A program made the position numbers and the translations under genes. Shown here in pieces: positions 13,106-21,274 of a stretch of 47,531 nt of DNA (position 1 is the first letter of the stretch; each line of letters begins with the position of its first letter). The DNA is taken from the NCBI GenBank assembly GCA_046590575.1, contig JBKJUS010000149.1, forward strand, positions 1-47,531, in the 5' to 3' direction. This DNA is from DATLNF01 sp046590575. GTDB lineage: Bacteria; Actinomycetota; Actinomycetes; BP-191. The notes under the pieces are model-generated. The model was not told the origin of the DNA and made no database searches. It saw nothing but the letters and a program-made list of their open reading frames with translations.

Positions 13106-15205
13106 GTGCGCGAGGCCTGGCAGGACGAGCTCACGCTCACCCCTGACGAGACCGCGCCCAGCCGGGCGCGACGCTTCGTGCGCGCGGCCCTGGAGGACCA
13201 CGGCTGGGATGAGGCACTCGAGAACGCCCTCCTGCTAACCACCGAGCTGGTCACCAACGCCGTCGTGCACGCGGGCACGTTGATCGCCGTCCGTGTCGTC
13301 GTCCAGGACCAAGAACTCACCGTCCGCGTGCAGGACCGGACGCCGGGCCGCATGGCGGGAGTGCCCCGGGCACCTGACGAGCTCCACGAGGGTGGCCGCG
13401 GCCTCTTCCTGGTCGACTCGCTCTGCTCGTCGTGGGGCACCGAGCACACGCAGACCGGCAAGGCCGTGTGGTTCCGGTTCTCTCGCGATACGGAGGAAAG
13501 TCCGGTCGCCCAGCTACGGCCCGATGACGCGCGCGAAGCCCTGGGACGCCTCGCTGCCGTCCGCGTCGACTGGCTGACCGCTGCCGGGAGCGACTCGCTG
13601 GCAAAGCTGAGCATTGCGGAGTTCCTCGGCGAGATCCTGCATCGCGCGGCAGAGACTCTCGGCGCGGACGCCGGCATCGCGGTGGTGGCAGATGAGGAGG
13701 CGAACCACCAGTCGCTGCTCGCCCATCACGGCCTCGCGGAACACAGGCTGGTCGAGGTGCGCGCGCAGTTGGAGGACTCACCACGCCGTGCGTCGCTGAC
13801 CAGTCGCGGGGCAGAGTCGTTGCCACTGCTCGGCATTGCCGGTGACGTGATGGTCGTACCGATGAAGCTCGACGGGGTCGACCTCGGGCACCTGGAGCTC
13901 GTCCCAGCCGCCAACCAGGTGTGGACACAACATGACCGTGGCCTAGCACAACTCGCCGCAGATCGCATAGCGCTGGCCGTGACCGGCACCCGGCTGCGGG
14001 AAGCAGATCAGCGAAGGCGCGGATGGCTCGGCTTCCTGGCCGAGGCCAGTGACCTGCTAGCCGGGTCGCTCGACGTGCAGCTCACCTTGTCCCTAGTCGC
14101 CCAACTGGTGCTGCCCATGCTCGGCGAGTGGTCGGCGGTCTACCTACTCGACGAGCGCGGCAACGCCGCGTTGTCCGCCGTACGACATGTGGACGAGCGG
14201 CAGGCCGACGACCTTCGCACCCAGCTCGGCAGCGATTACGGCATCGCGGTCCGGGCGGTGGTGCTTGAAGCCGTGGGGGCAGGACGCGTTGTGCCGCTGA
14301 CCTCCGGTAGAACCGAGATCGGCCTGGTCGTGCCGATGAGCGCCCGTGGCCGAAGCCTTGGCGCCCTCATCCTGGGTCGACCCGGAGGGGCACGGCACTC
14401 CGCCGAGGAACGCTCTCTCGCCGAGGACCTGGCCCGTCGAGCGGCGTTGGCCGTCGACAACGCCCGCCTCTACGGGGAGCGCACGGCCGTCGCCCGTGCG
14501 CTGCAGTCGTGGCTGCTGCCCCCTGCGCTCCCCGCACCCGAGGGAATCGAGTTGGCGGCGCGCTATCTCGCGGCCGGCGAAGGTAACGAGGTCGGCGGGG
14601 ACTTCTACGACGTCTTCACGCTCGATGCCGACTCGTACGGTCTCGCGGTCGGTGACGTATGCGGCAAGGGTGCGGAGGCGGCCGCGGTCACCGGACTCGT
14701 ACGCGATGTGATACGTCTGCTCGTCCGCGAAGGCCACCAGGTGCCCGACGTCCTCAGCAGGTTGAACAGCGCGATCCTCGAGCAGGGCGATCGTGGTCGG
14801 TTCTGCACGGTCGCAGCCGGGCGGCTCGACCGCGAGGGTGACGAATTTGTTCTTCGCGTCGCCTCCGCCGGTCATCCTCTGCCCGTGCTCATGCACGCCT
14901 CGGGGGAGCTCGAGTTCATCGGCAGGGCGGGCACGCTGGTCGGCGTGACACCGGACTTCGAGGTGCACGAATGCGAGGTGCGGCTGGCGCCGGGCGATGC
15001 GGTGGTCTTCTACACCGACGGGGTCACCGAGCGACGCACGACAACGACGATGTTCGGCGAGATGCGGCTCCTCGACACGCTTGCGGCCTCAGCCGGACGG
15101 ACCGCAGCGGGGATCGCCGCCGACCTTGAGCGGGCAGTCGGTGACTACGCGCCCAGCCCGCTGCGTGATGATCTGGCGATCCTCGTCGTACGCCGGCTGC
15201 CGTGA
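13106..15205 (+). CDS. SpoIIE-type PP2C phosphatase with N-terminal anti-sigma-like ATPase and GAF domains
   Basis: This 699-aa protein starts with an RsbW/SpoIIAB-like ATPase domain (residues 1-130: ALLLTTELVTNAVVHAGT as N-box, GGRGLFLVDSL as G-box). Two GAF-like sensor segments follow (about 175-320 and 330-470), then a C-terminal PP2C phosphatase of the RsbU/SpoIIE type (about 480-697). The phosphatase has YLAAGEGNEVGGDFYDVF, GDVCGKGAEAAAVTGLVRD, SAGHPLP and FYTDGVTERR with the metal-binding Asp residues. Such proteins phosphorylate and dephosphorylate anti-sigma-antagonists in partner-switching cascades. The GTG at 13106 follows GTGAGGA; the frame opens earlier at 13043 without a comparable site. 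It is divergent from the hybrid kinase across a 138-bp promoter region. Confidence 0.9.
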   Translation: MREAWQDELTLTPDETAPSRARRFVRAALEDHGWDEALENALLLTTELVTNAVVHAGTLIAVRVVVQDQELTVRVQDRTPGRMAGVPRAPDELHEGGRGLFLVDSLCSSWGTEHTQTGKAVWFRFSRDTEESPVAQLRPDDAREALGRLAAVRVDWLTAAGSDSLAKLSIAEFLGEILHRAAETLGADAGIAVVADEEANHQSLLAHHGLAEHRLVEVRAQLEDSPRRASLTSRGAESLPLLGIAGDVMVVPMKLDGVDLGHLELVPAANQVWTQHDRGLAQLAADRIALAVTGTRLREADQRRRGWLGFLAEASDLLAGSLDVQLTLSLVAQLVLPMLGEWSAVYLLDERGNAALSAVRHVDERQADDLRTQLGSDYGIAVRAVVLEAVGAGRVVPLTSGRTEIGLVVPMSARGRSLGALILGRPGGARHSAEERSLAEDLARRAALAVDNARLYGERTAVARALQSWLLPPALPAPEGIELAARYLAAGEGNEVGGDFYDVFTLDADSYGLAVGDVCGKGAEAAAVTGLVRDVIRLLVREGHQVPDVLSRLNSAILEQGDRGRFCTVAAGRLDREGDEFVLRVASAGHPLPVLMHASGELEFIGRAGTLVGVTPDFEVHECEVRLAPGDAVVFYTDGVTERRTTTTMFGEMRLLDTLAASAGRTAAGIAADLERAVGDYAPSPLRDDLAILVVRRLP

Positions 15206-15224
15206 GCCGGCTGGCCCAGCACCA

Positions 15225-16637
15225 TCACCACATCGGCGGGGTGCGACCAATCCACGGCTGGGCTGCCTCAAGCTGCGCCGAGAGCGAGATGAGCGTCACC
15301 TCGTCGTGCGGACGGCCGACCAGCTGCATCCCCACCGGCAGTCCGGCGTCGGTCCACTGGATTGGCACGTTGACGGCGGGCTGACCCGTAGCGTTGTACG
15401 GCGCCGTGAACGGCGTGAAGGCGGCGAGGCTGTCGAGCTCCGCCCACGGGTCGCCGTCATCGCGGAATCCGCCCACCTCGCGCGGCAGCTGGGCGAGCGT
15501 CGGCGTGAGTACGGCGTCGCAATGCGCCGTGGCGGCAATCGCCAAGCGGGTGCCGAGCTGGATTGCTGAAAGGGCTGCCGTGAAATCCGGCGCTGACGAC
15601 GCGCGGCCACGCTCGCGCAGCGCCCGGGTCAACGGACGCAGACGATGCTCGTCGTCAGGGCCAACCGGGACCCCCGCCGGCAGCACCGACCAGATGGTGA
15701 GGAACGCCTCCTTCAGGGACGGGTCGAAGGGCGGCGACACGTCGACCAGCTCGTGGCCTAACGACTCGAGCAGCGCCGACGTCGCGTCGTAAGCCCGCCG
15801 GCATTCGGCGTCGATCTCGACGTCGATGACCGGCGTGATGCACCGCCCGATGCGCAGCCGACCCGGCTCCCTCTCAGCCGCTGCCAGGAACGTGCCGGTC
15901 ACCGGCGGCGCCGGCCAGTGCGGGTCACCCGGCATCGGCACCGCCATGGCGTCGAGCATCGCTGCCGCGTCGCGCACCGTGCGGGCGATTGGACCGCACC
16001 AGGCGAGCCCGGCGACGTCGCCGCGCAGGGGCCCGTTGCTGATCCGCCCGCTGGACACCTTGATCCCGTAGAGGCCGCAGACACTGGAGGGGATGCGGAT
16101 CGAGCCCGCCCCGTCGCTGCCCTGGGCGAAAGGCACCAACCCCGCCGCGACCGCCGCCGCGGCACCGCCGCTTGAGCCTCCGGCACTCCGGGCCAGATCC
16201 CACGGGGTGCGCGCAGGTGGCGCTACGTCGGGTTCGCTGTAGCAGGGGAGACCGAACTCCGGGGTGTTGGTTTTGCCCAGGCTGATCGTTCCAGCCGACC
16301 GAAGCAGCGTGACCACGTAGTCGTCGAGGGGCGGGACGAAGTCGGCGTACACCACCGAGCCGAGTGTCGTACGCACTCCGGCAGTGAGGTGCAGATCCTT
16401 GATCGCGGTCGGCACACCGTGCAGCGGAGGCAGGTCAGCGTCGTCGAGAACTGCCCGCTCGGCGCTGGCCGCCTGCTCTCGCGCTAGCTCCGGGGTGACG
16501 GTGATGAAAGCGCCGACCGACTCGTCGATCTTCTCGATGCGCGAGAGGTAGTGCTCGACCAACTCAACGGGCGACAAATCTCTGCCGCGTATAGCGGCGG
16601 CCTGCTCCAGAGCGGTCATGTCATGCAGCTGCGTCAT
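15225..16637 (-). CDS. Amidase (amidase signature family)
   Basis: This 470-aa enzyme has the full amidase-signature core: Lys80 in GVPTAIKDLHL, the Ser155/Ser156 pair in SAGGSSGGAAAAVAAG and the nucleophile Ser179 in GSDGAGSIRIPSS, forming the Ser-cisSer-Lys triad. It should hydrolyse a carboxylic amide to acid and ammonia; the substrate cannot be read. It lacks the context of GatA (no gatB or gatC nearby), and the sequence around residues 200-470 looks like stand-alone amidases. ATG 16637 is the natural start. It is convergent with the phosphatase gene (19-bp gap) and divergent from a TetR regulator (71-bp gap), which may control it. Confidence 0.9.
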   Translation of the reverse strand: MTQLHDMTALEQAAAIRGRDLSPVELVEHYLSRIEKIDESVGAFITVTPELAREQAASAERAVLDDADLPPLHGVPTAIKDLHLTAGVRTTLGSVVYADFVPPLDDYVVTLLRSAGTISLGKTNTPEFGLPCYSEPDVAPPARTPWDLARSAGGSSGGAAAAVAAGLVPFAQGSDGAGSIRIPSSVCGLYGIKVSSGRISNGPLRGDVAGLAWCGPIARTVRDAAAMLDAMAVPMPGDPHWPAPPVTGTFLAAAEREPGRLRIGRCITPVIDVEIDAECRRAYDATSALLESLGHELVDVSPPFDPSLKEAFLTIWSVLPAGVPVGPDDEHRLRPLTRALRERGRASSAPDFTAALSAIQLGTRLAIAATAHCDAVLTPTLAQLPREVGGFRDDGDPWAELDSLAAFTPFTAPYNATGQPAVNVPIQWTDAGLPVGMQLVGRPHDEVTLISLSAQLEAAQPWIGRTPPMW

Positions 16638-16695
16638 CAGCGCAGGCTACCTGGCGCCCTGCGGAGGTCAGGACAGCGAAACCGTCCGGCACCCG

Positions 16696-16701
16696 TAGGC
16701 T
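16696..16701 (+). promoter_or_regulatory. -10 element for a leaderless tetR transcript
   Basis: TAGGCT is followed after 7 nt by the GTG start codon of the TetR gene at 16709, the spacing of a leaderless actinobacterial transcript beginning at the start codon. No Shine-Dalgarno sequence is present. No strong -35 is seen. Confidence 0.45.
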
Positions 16702-16708
16702 GCACCGC

Positions 16709-17284
16709 GTGACCCCAGCTCGGCAGCGCTATGACCAGGAATCGCTGCTGGCTGTCGCAGCCCAGGTCTTCACCGAGCGCGGCTATGACGGCACGAGCAT
16801 GGAGGACCTGGCCAAAGTCACCGGCATCACCAAGTCCTCGATCTACCACCATGTGCAGAGCAAGGAAGAGCTCCTCGGCATCGGCCTCGATCGGGCTCTC
16901 GACTCGCTTTTTGCCGTCTTTGACGAGCCGGCGGCCACCACGGGCAAGGCGGTTGACCGGCTGCGCCACGTCGTACGCCGGACTGTCGAGGTGCTGGTCG
17001 CGGAGCTGCCTTACGTCACCCTGCTGCTGCGGGTACGCGGCAACACCGCCACGGAGCAGCGCGCCCTGGAGCGACGGCGCACCTTCGACCGAGCGGTGCG
17101 CGCCCTCTTCGCCGAAGCGATCGCCGATGGAGACCTGCGCGCGGACCTCGACCCGGCACTCACGGAGCGACTCGTCTTCGGGATGGTCAACTCCGTGGTC
17201 GAGTGGTACCGACCTAGATCAGAGACCAGCGTCGACGACCTCGTCGCCGCTGTCCTTGCCGTCGTCGACGGTCTTCAGGGATGA
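16709..17284 (+). CDS. TetR family transcriptional regulator
   Basis: This 191-aa repressor has a typical N-terminal TetR domain: LLAVAAQVFTERGYDGTSME followed by DLAKVTGITKSSIYHHVQSK as helix-turn-helix and the EELLGIGLDRAL connecting helix. The C-terminal ligand-binding helices (about 70-190) resemble the TetR_C group often near fatty-acid or aromatic catabolism, but the ligand is unknown. Translation probably starts leaderless at GTG 16709. Its stop overlaps the next gene's start (ATGA at 17281), so the two are co-transcribed. It could regulate itself, the oxidoreductase and the divergent amidase from the 71-bp intergenic space. Confidence 0.9.
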   Translation: MTPARQRYDQESLLAVAAQVFTERGYDGTSMEDLAKVTGITKSSIYHHVQSKEELLGIGLDRALDSLFAVFDEPAATTGKAVDRLRHVVRRTVEVLVAELPYVTLLLRVRGNTATEQRALERRRTFDRAVRALFAEAIADGDLRADLDPALTERLVFGMVNSVVEWYRPRSETSVDDLVAAVLAVVDGLQG

Positions 17285-19467
17285 CTCTGGACGTCTCAGC
17301 GGCGTGGGGGCCGGTCGACGTCGGGAAACTCGCCGCGGAGATAGCGGCGGATGTCGACGAGCAGGGCCGCGCAGGATCCCGCGCGGAGGCCGCGCTCAAA
17401 GAGGTCGACAGTGCGTCGTCCTTCACCCCCTCTGGTCGACGCGCGTTCGAAGCCCTTCTCGCGCAGGTCGGAGTCGCGACGTGTGGCCCGATCGGCATCC
17501 CGACAGACGACACGCCGTACTGGCTGCGCGAAGGGCATCCACTCGCCGGTTACCGCTCCGCGAAGACGCTGCCCGCTGAAGTCGACGTCGTCGTCATCGG
17601 GGCGGGACTGACGGGCGCGTCGACGGCGTACCACCTCGCCGACGCGGTCCGGAGGGGCGACCTGACTGCACTCGTCCTCGACCAGAGCGATCCGGCGAGC
17701 GAGGCGAGCGGGCGCAACGCGGGGCACTTCGAGACCATTCCGGAGAACTCCGTCGGCTTGTACGAAGGCTTGGCCACAGAACGATTTCGCTTCCTCCGAC
17801 GATGCCATCCTGGCCACGCCCAGGTGGTGCTCAGGGCAGAGGCGGAGCGGCAGGCATCCGCGGTCCTGCGCCTCGCGCTGCACAACCGCGATCGGCTGCG
17901 ACACATCATCAGTGTCGACGAGATCGACTGCGACTTCGCTCCCCGGGGGTGGCTCTACCTCGCCTCGACCGAAGCAGAGGAGCAAGGCATCTGCGACGAG
18001 GTCGTCCTGGCTGCGCAGCATGGCGAGCGGATCGAGCTCTGGTCCCGCGCGAAGATCCACGATCAGTTCGGCTTCGACGTCGAGCACCTCGGACGTTTTG
18101 TTCCGGGCGACGGCAGCTATCACCCGTTCAAGTACGCCTGCGGCCTCTTGCAGTGCGCGCTCGACGCCGGCGTGCAGCTCTTCGCCCGAGTGGGCGTGAA
18201 CGCCATCGAGGACCGCAGCGGTCGGATCGACGTCCGCACTGCGGAGGGGGTCGTGCGGGCAGGTCGCGTGATCATTGCGACCAATGCATTCACCAGCGGC
18301 CTGCTGCCAGAGCTGGCGGCTCTCGCGCCACGGCAGAGCCAGGTCATGCTCACCGAGCACGTGCTCGATCGAACGCGGGGACGCATCGTCACGTCGGAGC
18401 AGGGTCCGACCTACTTCAACCAGCCGCGGTCAGGGCGACGCGGCGACCGCGCGCCCCTGCTGATGGGCGGCGGCGACGACCGGCCGATGACCAACCCGCT
18501 GTCGCGGCGACGATCGGCGAAGGTCCATGCGCAGCTGCTCACAATTCGCGACACCTTCTACCCTGAGCTCGCCGGGCAGCCCCCATCGGGCGAGTGGATC
18601 GGCCCGATGGGCTTCACCCCGGACCAGCTACCGGCCATTGGCGAGATTCGCCCGGGCGTGATCGTGGCGGCCGGGTTCAACGGGTATGGCGGCAGTTACA
18701 CGACCGCCGCGGGCGAAGCGGTGGCCCGGCTCGCGCTCACCGGATCAATGCCGGAGTGGCTGCCCGAAGACGTCTTCTCGCCACAGCGGCTCGTGTCGGG
18801 GATGCCGATGTTCCTCCAGGAGCACGACAGCCTGTGGCGGATCGCTGCGTCTCTGTGTCAGCAGCTCAGGCGAGTCAACGCCGCGCTCGCCGATGCCATC
18901 GCTGACGATCCTGTCGGGGGCTTGGCCAAAGCGGTCACCTCGAAGCCCGGCACCTCGGTCCGCCGACGAGGCCAGACCTCGCCGGCCGAAGTGACGACTG
19001 CCGCGGTCGGCACGCTGGCCGTGTTCGCCGGAGCCGGAGTACACGAGCTCGAAGAGATTCTCTCGTACACCCGTGGCCTTCGGGCGCCGGCCGGGACGAC
19101 GCTGTTTCGCCAGGGCGAACCCGGTGGGTCGTGCCTCCTCCTCCTCGAAGGGTACGTCGAGGTCGCCCTACAGGTGAGTGGTCGGCCCCAGCGCGTCGCC
19201 CGGCTCGGTCCTGGCGCCGTCCTCGGTCAGATCAGCCTGGTCGAAGGCACCGCGCGCTCCGCAACCTGCACCACAACCAGCGACGTTCTCTTCCTCGATC
19301 TTGACCGGGCGGCCTGCGCGACTCTGTTGGCCAGCCGCACGCCAGCGGCACTGCGGGTGCTGGGCGCGATTAACGACGGACTCATCGCTGCGCTCCGTTC
19401 CGCTGACCGCCGGCTGGTGCGACTCCGTCGCGGCGTACCCATCACCAGTCCCGCAACCCTCGGCTGA
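17281..19467 (+). CDS. FAD-dependent oxidoreductase (DAO family) fused to a cyclic-nucleotide-binding domain
   Basis: This 728-aa protein has an N-terminal extension (1-95) and a DAO-type FAD domain (about 95-500). The FAD domain shows the dinucleotide motif VVVIGAGLTGASTAYHLA, EASGRNAGHFE as the FAD-linked loop, GRVIIATNAF, and the C-terminal GVIVAAGFNGYGGSYTTAAG. A linker (500-575) leads to a CAP_ED/cNMP-binding domain (about 580-700: FRQGEPGGSCLLLLEGYVEV, GAVLGQISLVEGTARSAT). In the phosphate-binding cassette the usual Glu of GE is Gln, while the Arg is kept. It should oxidise an amine or amino acid; the C-terminal domain suggests control by a small ligand or by scaffolding. Coupled to the TetR gene. 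Confidence 0.85.
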   Translation: MTLDVSAAWGPVDVGKLAAEIAADVDEQGRAGSRAEAALKEVDSASSFTPSGRRAFEALLAQVGVATCGPIGIPTDDTPYWLREGHPLAGYRSAKTLPAEVDVVVIGAGLTGASTAYHLADAVRRGDLTALVLDQSDPASEASGRNAGHFETIPENSVGLYEGLATERFRFLRRCHPGHAQVVLRAEAERQASAVLRLALHNRDRLRHIISVDEIDCDFAPRGWLYLASTEAEEQGICDEVVLAAQHGERIELWSRAKIHDQFGFDVEHLGRFVPGDGSYHPFKYACGLLQCALDAGVQLFARVGVNAIEDRSGRIDVRTAEGVVRAGRVIIATNAFTSGLLPELAALAPRQSQVMLTEHVLDRTRGRIVTSEQGPTYFNQPRSGRRGDRAPLLMGGGDDRPMTNPLSRRRSAKVHAQLLTIRDTFYPELAGQPPSGEWIGPMGFTPDQLPAIGEIRPGVIVAAGFNGYGGSYTTAAGEAVARLALTGSMPEWLPEDVFSPQRLVSGMPMFLQEHDSLWRIAASLCQQLRRVNAALADAIADDPVGGLAKAVTSKPGTSVRRRGQTSPAEVTTAAVGTLAVFAGAGVHELEEILSYTRGLRAPAGTTLFRQGEPGGSCLLLLEGYVEVALQVSGRPQRVARLGPGAVLGQISLVEGTARSATCTTTSDVLFLDLDRAACATLLASRTPAALRVLGAINDGLIAALRSADRRLVRLRRGVPITSPATLG

Positions 19468-19515
19468 GAACCAGCTCAGCAAGCGAGCAACCGCGCCGAG
19501 CGGACACGGGAAGGC

Positions 19516-19764
19516 TTAGACGGCGAGCGAGACCTCAGCGGCCTCGCCCTGCGTGGCGGTCACGGTGGCCTCGGCGTTGCCCTGGGCAGAGAGCGCACGC
19601 AGCGTCCACTCACCGGGTGCGGCAAAGAACCGGAAGGCCCCCGTCGCCGACGTCGGCACCTCAGCGGTGAACTCACCGGTGCTGTCGAGGAGGCGCACGT
19701 AGGCACCCGCCAACGGCGCACCTGCCGCGCTGACCGTGCCCTGGATGACGGTCTCCTTCGCCAT
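19516..19764 (-). CDS. DUF1416 protein (SseC-like)
   Basis: This 82-aa protein begins MAKETVIQGTVSAAGAPLAG and continues AYVRLLDSTGEFTAEVPTSA, ending with a beta-rich repeat-like half. This is the pattern of DUF1416 proteins, known in mycobacteria as SseC and encoded beside the thiosulfate sulfurtransferase CysA. It is predicted to be a small beta-sandwich of unknown biochemical role in sulfur metabolism. The ATG at 19764 is supported by the family N-terminus; the ORF can be extended to 19866 without support. It is the last gene of the sulfur operon, 50 bp after the sulfurtransferase. Confidence 0.88.
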   Translation of the reverse strand: MAKETVIQGTVSAAGAPLAGAYVRLLDSTGEFTAEVPTSATGAFRFFAAPGEWTLRALSAQGNAEATVTATQGEAAEVSLAV

Positions 19765-19814
19765 GTCAATCCCTTCGAGGCTCACCCCATCGGAAGTCGC
19801 TCCACACATGCGGC

Positions 19815-20648
19815 TCAGACATCCTTCTCGATGGGCACGCCGACCAGCGACCCGTACTCGGTCCACGACCCGTCGTAGTTCTTCACGCCCTGCTGGCCGA
19901 GCAGCTCCTGAAGCACGAACCAGGTGTGCGAAGACCGCTCACCGATCCGGCAGTAGGCGATGGTCTCCCTGCCGAAGTCCACGCCGGCATCGGCGTAGAG
20001 CGCGCGCAGCTCGTCGTCACTCCTGAACGTGCCGTCGTCGTTGGCCGCCTTCGACCACGGGATGTTCACCGCACTCGTGATGTGGCCGGCGCGCTGCGAC
20101 TGCTCCTGCGGCAGGTGCGCCGGCGCGAGCAGCTTGCCGGAGAACTCGTCCGGCGAGCGGACGTCGACGAGGTTTTTGACACCGATGGCCGCGATGACTT
20201 CGTCCCGGAAGGCGCGGATGGAGAGGTCCTGGTCCTTCGCGGTGTACGTCGTCGAGGCGCGCGTGGTGACCTCGTCGGTGAGCGCGCGCGAGTCGAGCTC
20301 CCACTTCTTACGGCCACCGTCGAGGAGCTTCACGTCCCCATGCCCGTAGAGCTTGAAGTACCAGTAGGCGTACGCCGCGAACCAGTTGTTGTTGCCGCCG
20401 TAGAGCACGACGGTGTCGTCGTTGCTGATCCCCTTGGCGGAGAGCAGAGCCTCGAAGGCGGCTTTGTCGACGAAGTCGCGCTTGACCTGGTCCTGCAGCT
20501 CGGTCTGCCAGTCGAGGCGCACGGCGCCCGCGATGTGACCCTTGTCGTAAGCAGAGACGTCTTCGTCGACCTCGACAAACACGATTCCGGGCTTTCCGAT
20601 GTTGGCCTCGGCCCATGCCACGTCGACCAGGGATGCGGTCCGGCTCAT
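19815..20648 (-). CDS. Thiosulfate sulfurtransferase (two-domain rhodanese, CysA/SseA-like)
   Basis: This 277-aa enzyme has two rhodanese domains. The N-terminal one (1-130: VFVEVDED, GHIAGAVRLDWQTELQD, VLYGGNNNWFAAYAYW) is inactive-like. The C-terminal one (140-277: LVDVRSPDEFSG, AGHITSAVNIPWSKA) carries the active-site loop YCRIGERSSHTWFVL with Cys233. It should transfer sulfane sulfur from thiosulfate to an acceptor, in the cytoplasm. The loop and length match mycobacterial CysA2/CysA3. It overlaps the DUF4395 gene by four bases and precedes the DUF1416 gene, the same order as sseC2-cysA2 in mycobacteria. Confidence 0.92.
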   Translation of the reverse strand: MSRTASLVDVAWAEANIGKPGIVFVEVDEDVSAYDKGHIAGAVRLDWQTELQDQVKRDFVDKAAFEALLSAKGISNDDTVVLYGGNNNWFAAYAYWYFKLYGHGDVKLLDGGRKKWELDSRALTDEVTTRASTTYTAKDQDLSIRAFRDEVIAAIGVKNLVDVRSPDEFSGKLLAPAHLPQEQSQRAGHITSAVNIPWSKAANDDGTFRSDDELRALYADAGVDFGRETIAYCRIGERSSHTWFVLQELLGQQGVKNYDGSWTEYGSLVGVPIEKDV

Positions 20649-21079
20649 GCGGTGGCTCCTTCACGAGAGGTGGTGCGTCGAACGAGCAGGTAGACCTCAC
20701 AGCCGAGGCACAGGCCGAAGGCAGCATTGAGGAATGCGGCGGCGAGCGCGAGCGCTGTGGCGGTCGCACCAAGCGCAGTGGCGCCGACGAGATAGCCCGC
20801 AGTGCCCACCAGGCCGAATACCGCCCCCACCGCTTGGGCGAATCGCGGCGGGGCCTCGGCCTCGAGCTCAGCCGGCGGGCCCAGCCGTGGTCGCACCAGA
20901 GACCGGAAGATGACGCCGTACGGCGCACGCCGTAGCCCCAATGCCGCGCCGGCGATGAAGACAGCAGTCTGCGCCGCGAGAAGCCCGGCGTTACCGGTCA
21001 GCAGCACGCCAGCGAGGACGCCAGTGGTGATCCAGGCGCCGAATCGCGGGCCACGGGGGTCGACAAGGTGATCGGACAT
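20645..21079 (-). CDS. DUF4395 integral membrane protein
   Basis: This 144-aa protein has four hydrophobic segments and begins MSDHLVDPRGPRFGAWITTG. The C-terminal FLNAAFGLCLGCEVYLLV, with the CxxC pair CLGC near the last helix, is the DUF4395 signature. Homologues sit beside thioredoxin-like and sulfurtransferase genes and may carry electrons or sulfur across the membrane through the Cys pair; this is inference. It overlaps the sulfurtransferase start by four bases. The leader peptide ORF ends 47 bp before its start. Confidence 0.88.
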   Translation of the reverse strand: MSDHLVDPRGPRFGAWITTGVLAGVLLTGNAGLLAAQTAVFIAGAALGLRRAPYGVIFRSLVRPRLGPPAELEAEAPPRFAQAVGAVFGLVGTAGYLVGATALGATATALALAAAFLNAAFGLCLGCEVYLLVRRTTSREGATA

Positions 21080-21125
21080 GTGGAACTCCTGACGAGGGAA
21101 GGTGACGCAGGATGAGAGTCAGGAG

Positions 21126-21200
21126 TCAGCGACAGAGCGCGCTGCGCAGTCGGCCGTAGTCCACGGTCCGACGCTTCACCAGCACGATCGTTGTGCTCAT
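21126..21200 (-). CDS. Cysteine-containing leader peptide (uORF, 24 aa)
   Basis: A 24-codon ORF begins at ATG 21200 and ends at TGA 21126. It starts MSTTIVLVKRRTVDYGRL and ends ALCR. This is the pattern of the actinobacterial putative leader peptides found before sulfur genes (basic KRR-x-VD segment, late Cys-Arg, immediate stop). In mycobacteria such uORFs mediate cysteine-responsive attenuation. It precedes DUF4395, sulfurtransferase and DUF1416. A -10 element (21213-21208) ends 7 nt before the ATG, so it is probably translated from a leaderless mRNA; no Shine-Dalgarno sequence is seen. Confidence 0.85.
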   Translation of the reverse strand: MSTTIVLVKRRTVDYGRLRSALCR

Positions 21201-21207
21201 CACAGAA

Positions 21208-21234
21208 AGTCTAACGCGCAACCCACGCGCAACC
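21208..21234 (-). promoter_or_regulatory. Promoter of the sulfur operon with an 11-bp-spaced direct repeat
   Basis: On the minus strand TAGACT (21213-21208) is followed after 7 nt by the leader ATG, fitting a leaderless start. Immediately upstream, GGTTGCGCGT occurs twice (21234-21225 and 21223-21214) with an 11-bp period. This places a one-turn direct repeat over the -35 to spacer region, where an activator or repressor would bind. No known consensus is recognised. Confidence 0.55.
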
Positions 21235-21274
21235 ATCCCGAGGCCAGGGTTCATCGGCTCGACGGCGCGTGGTT

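Noticed and set aside
17296..18360. 354-aa minus-strand frame
   Set aside because: Antisense of the FAD oxidoreductase; no motif.
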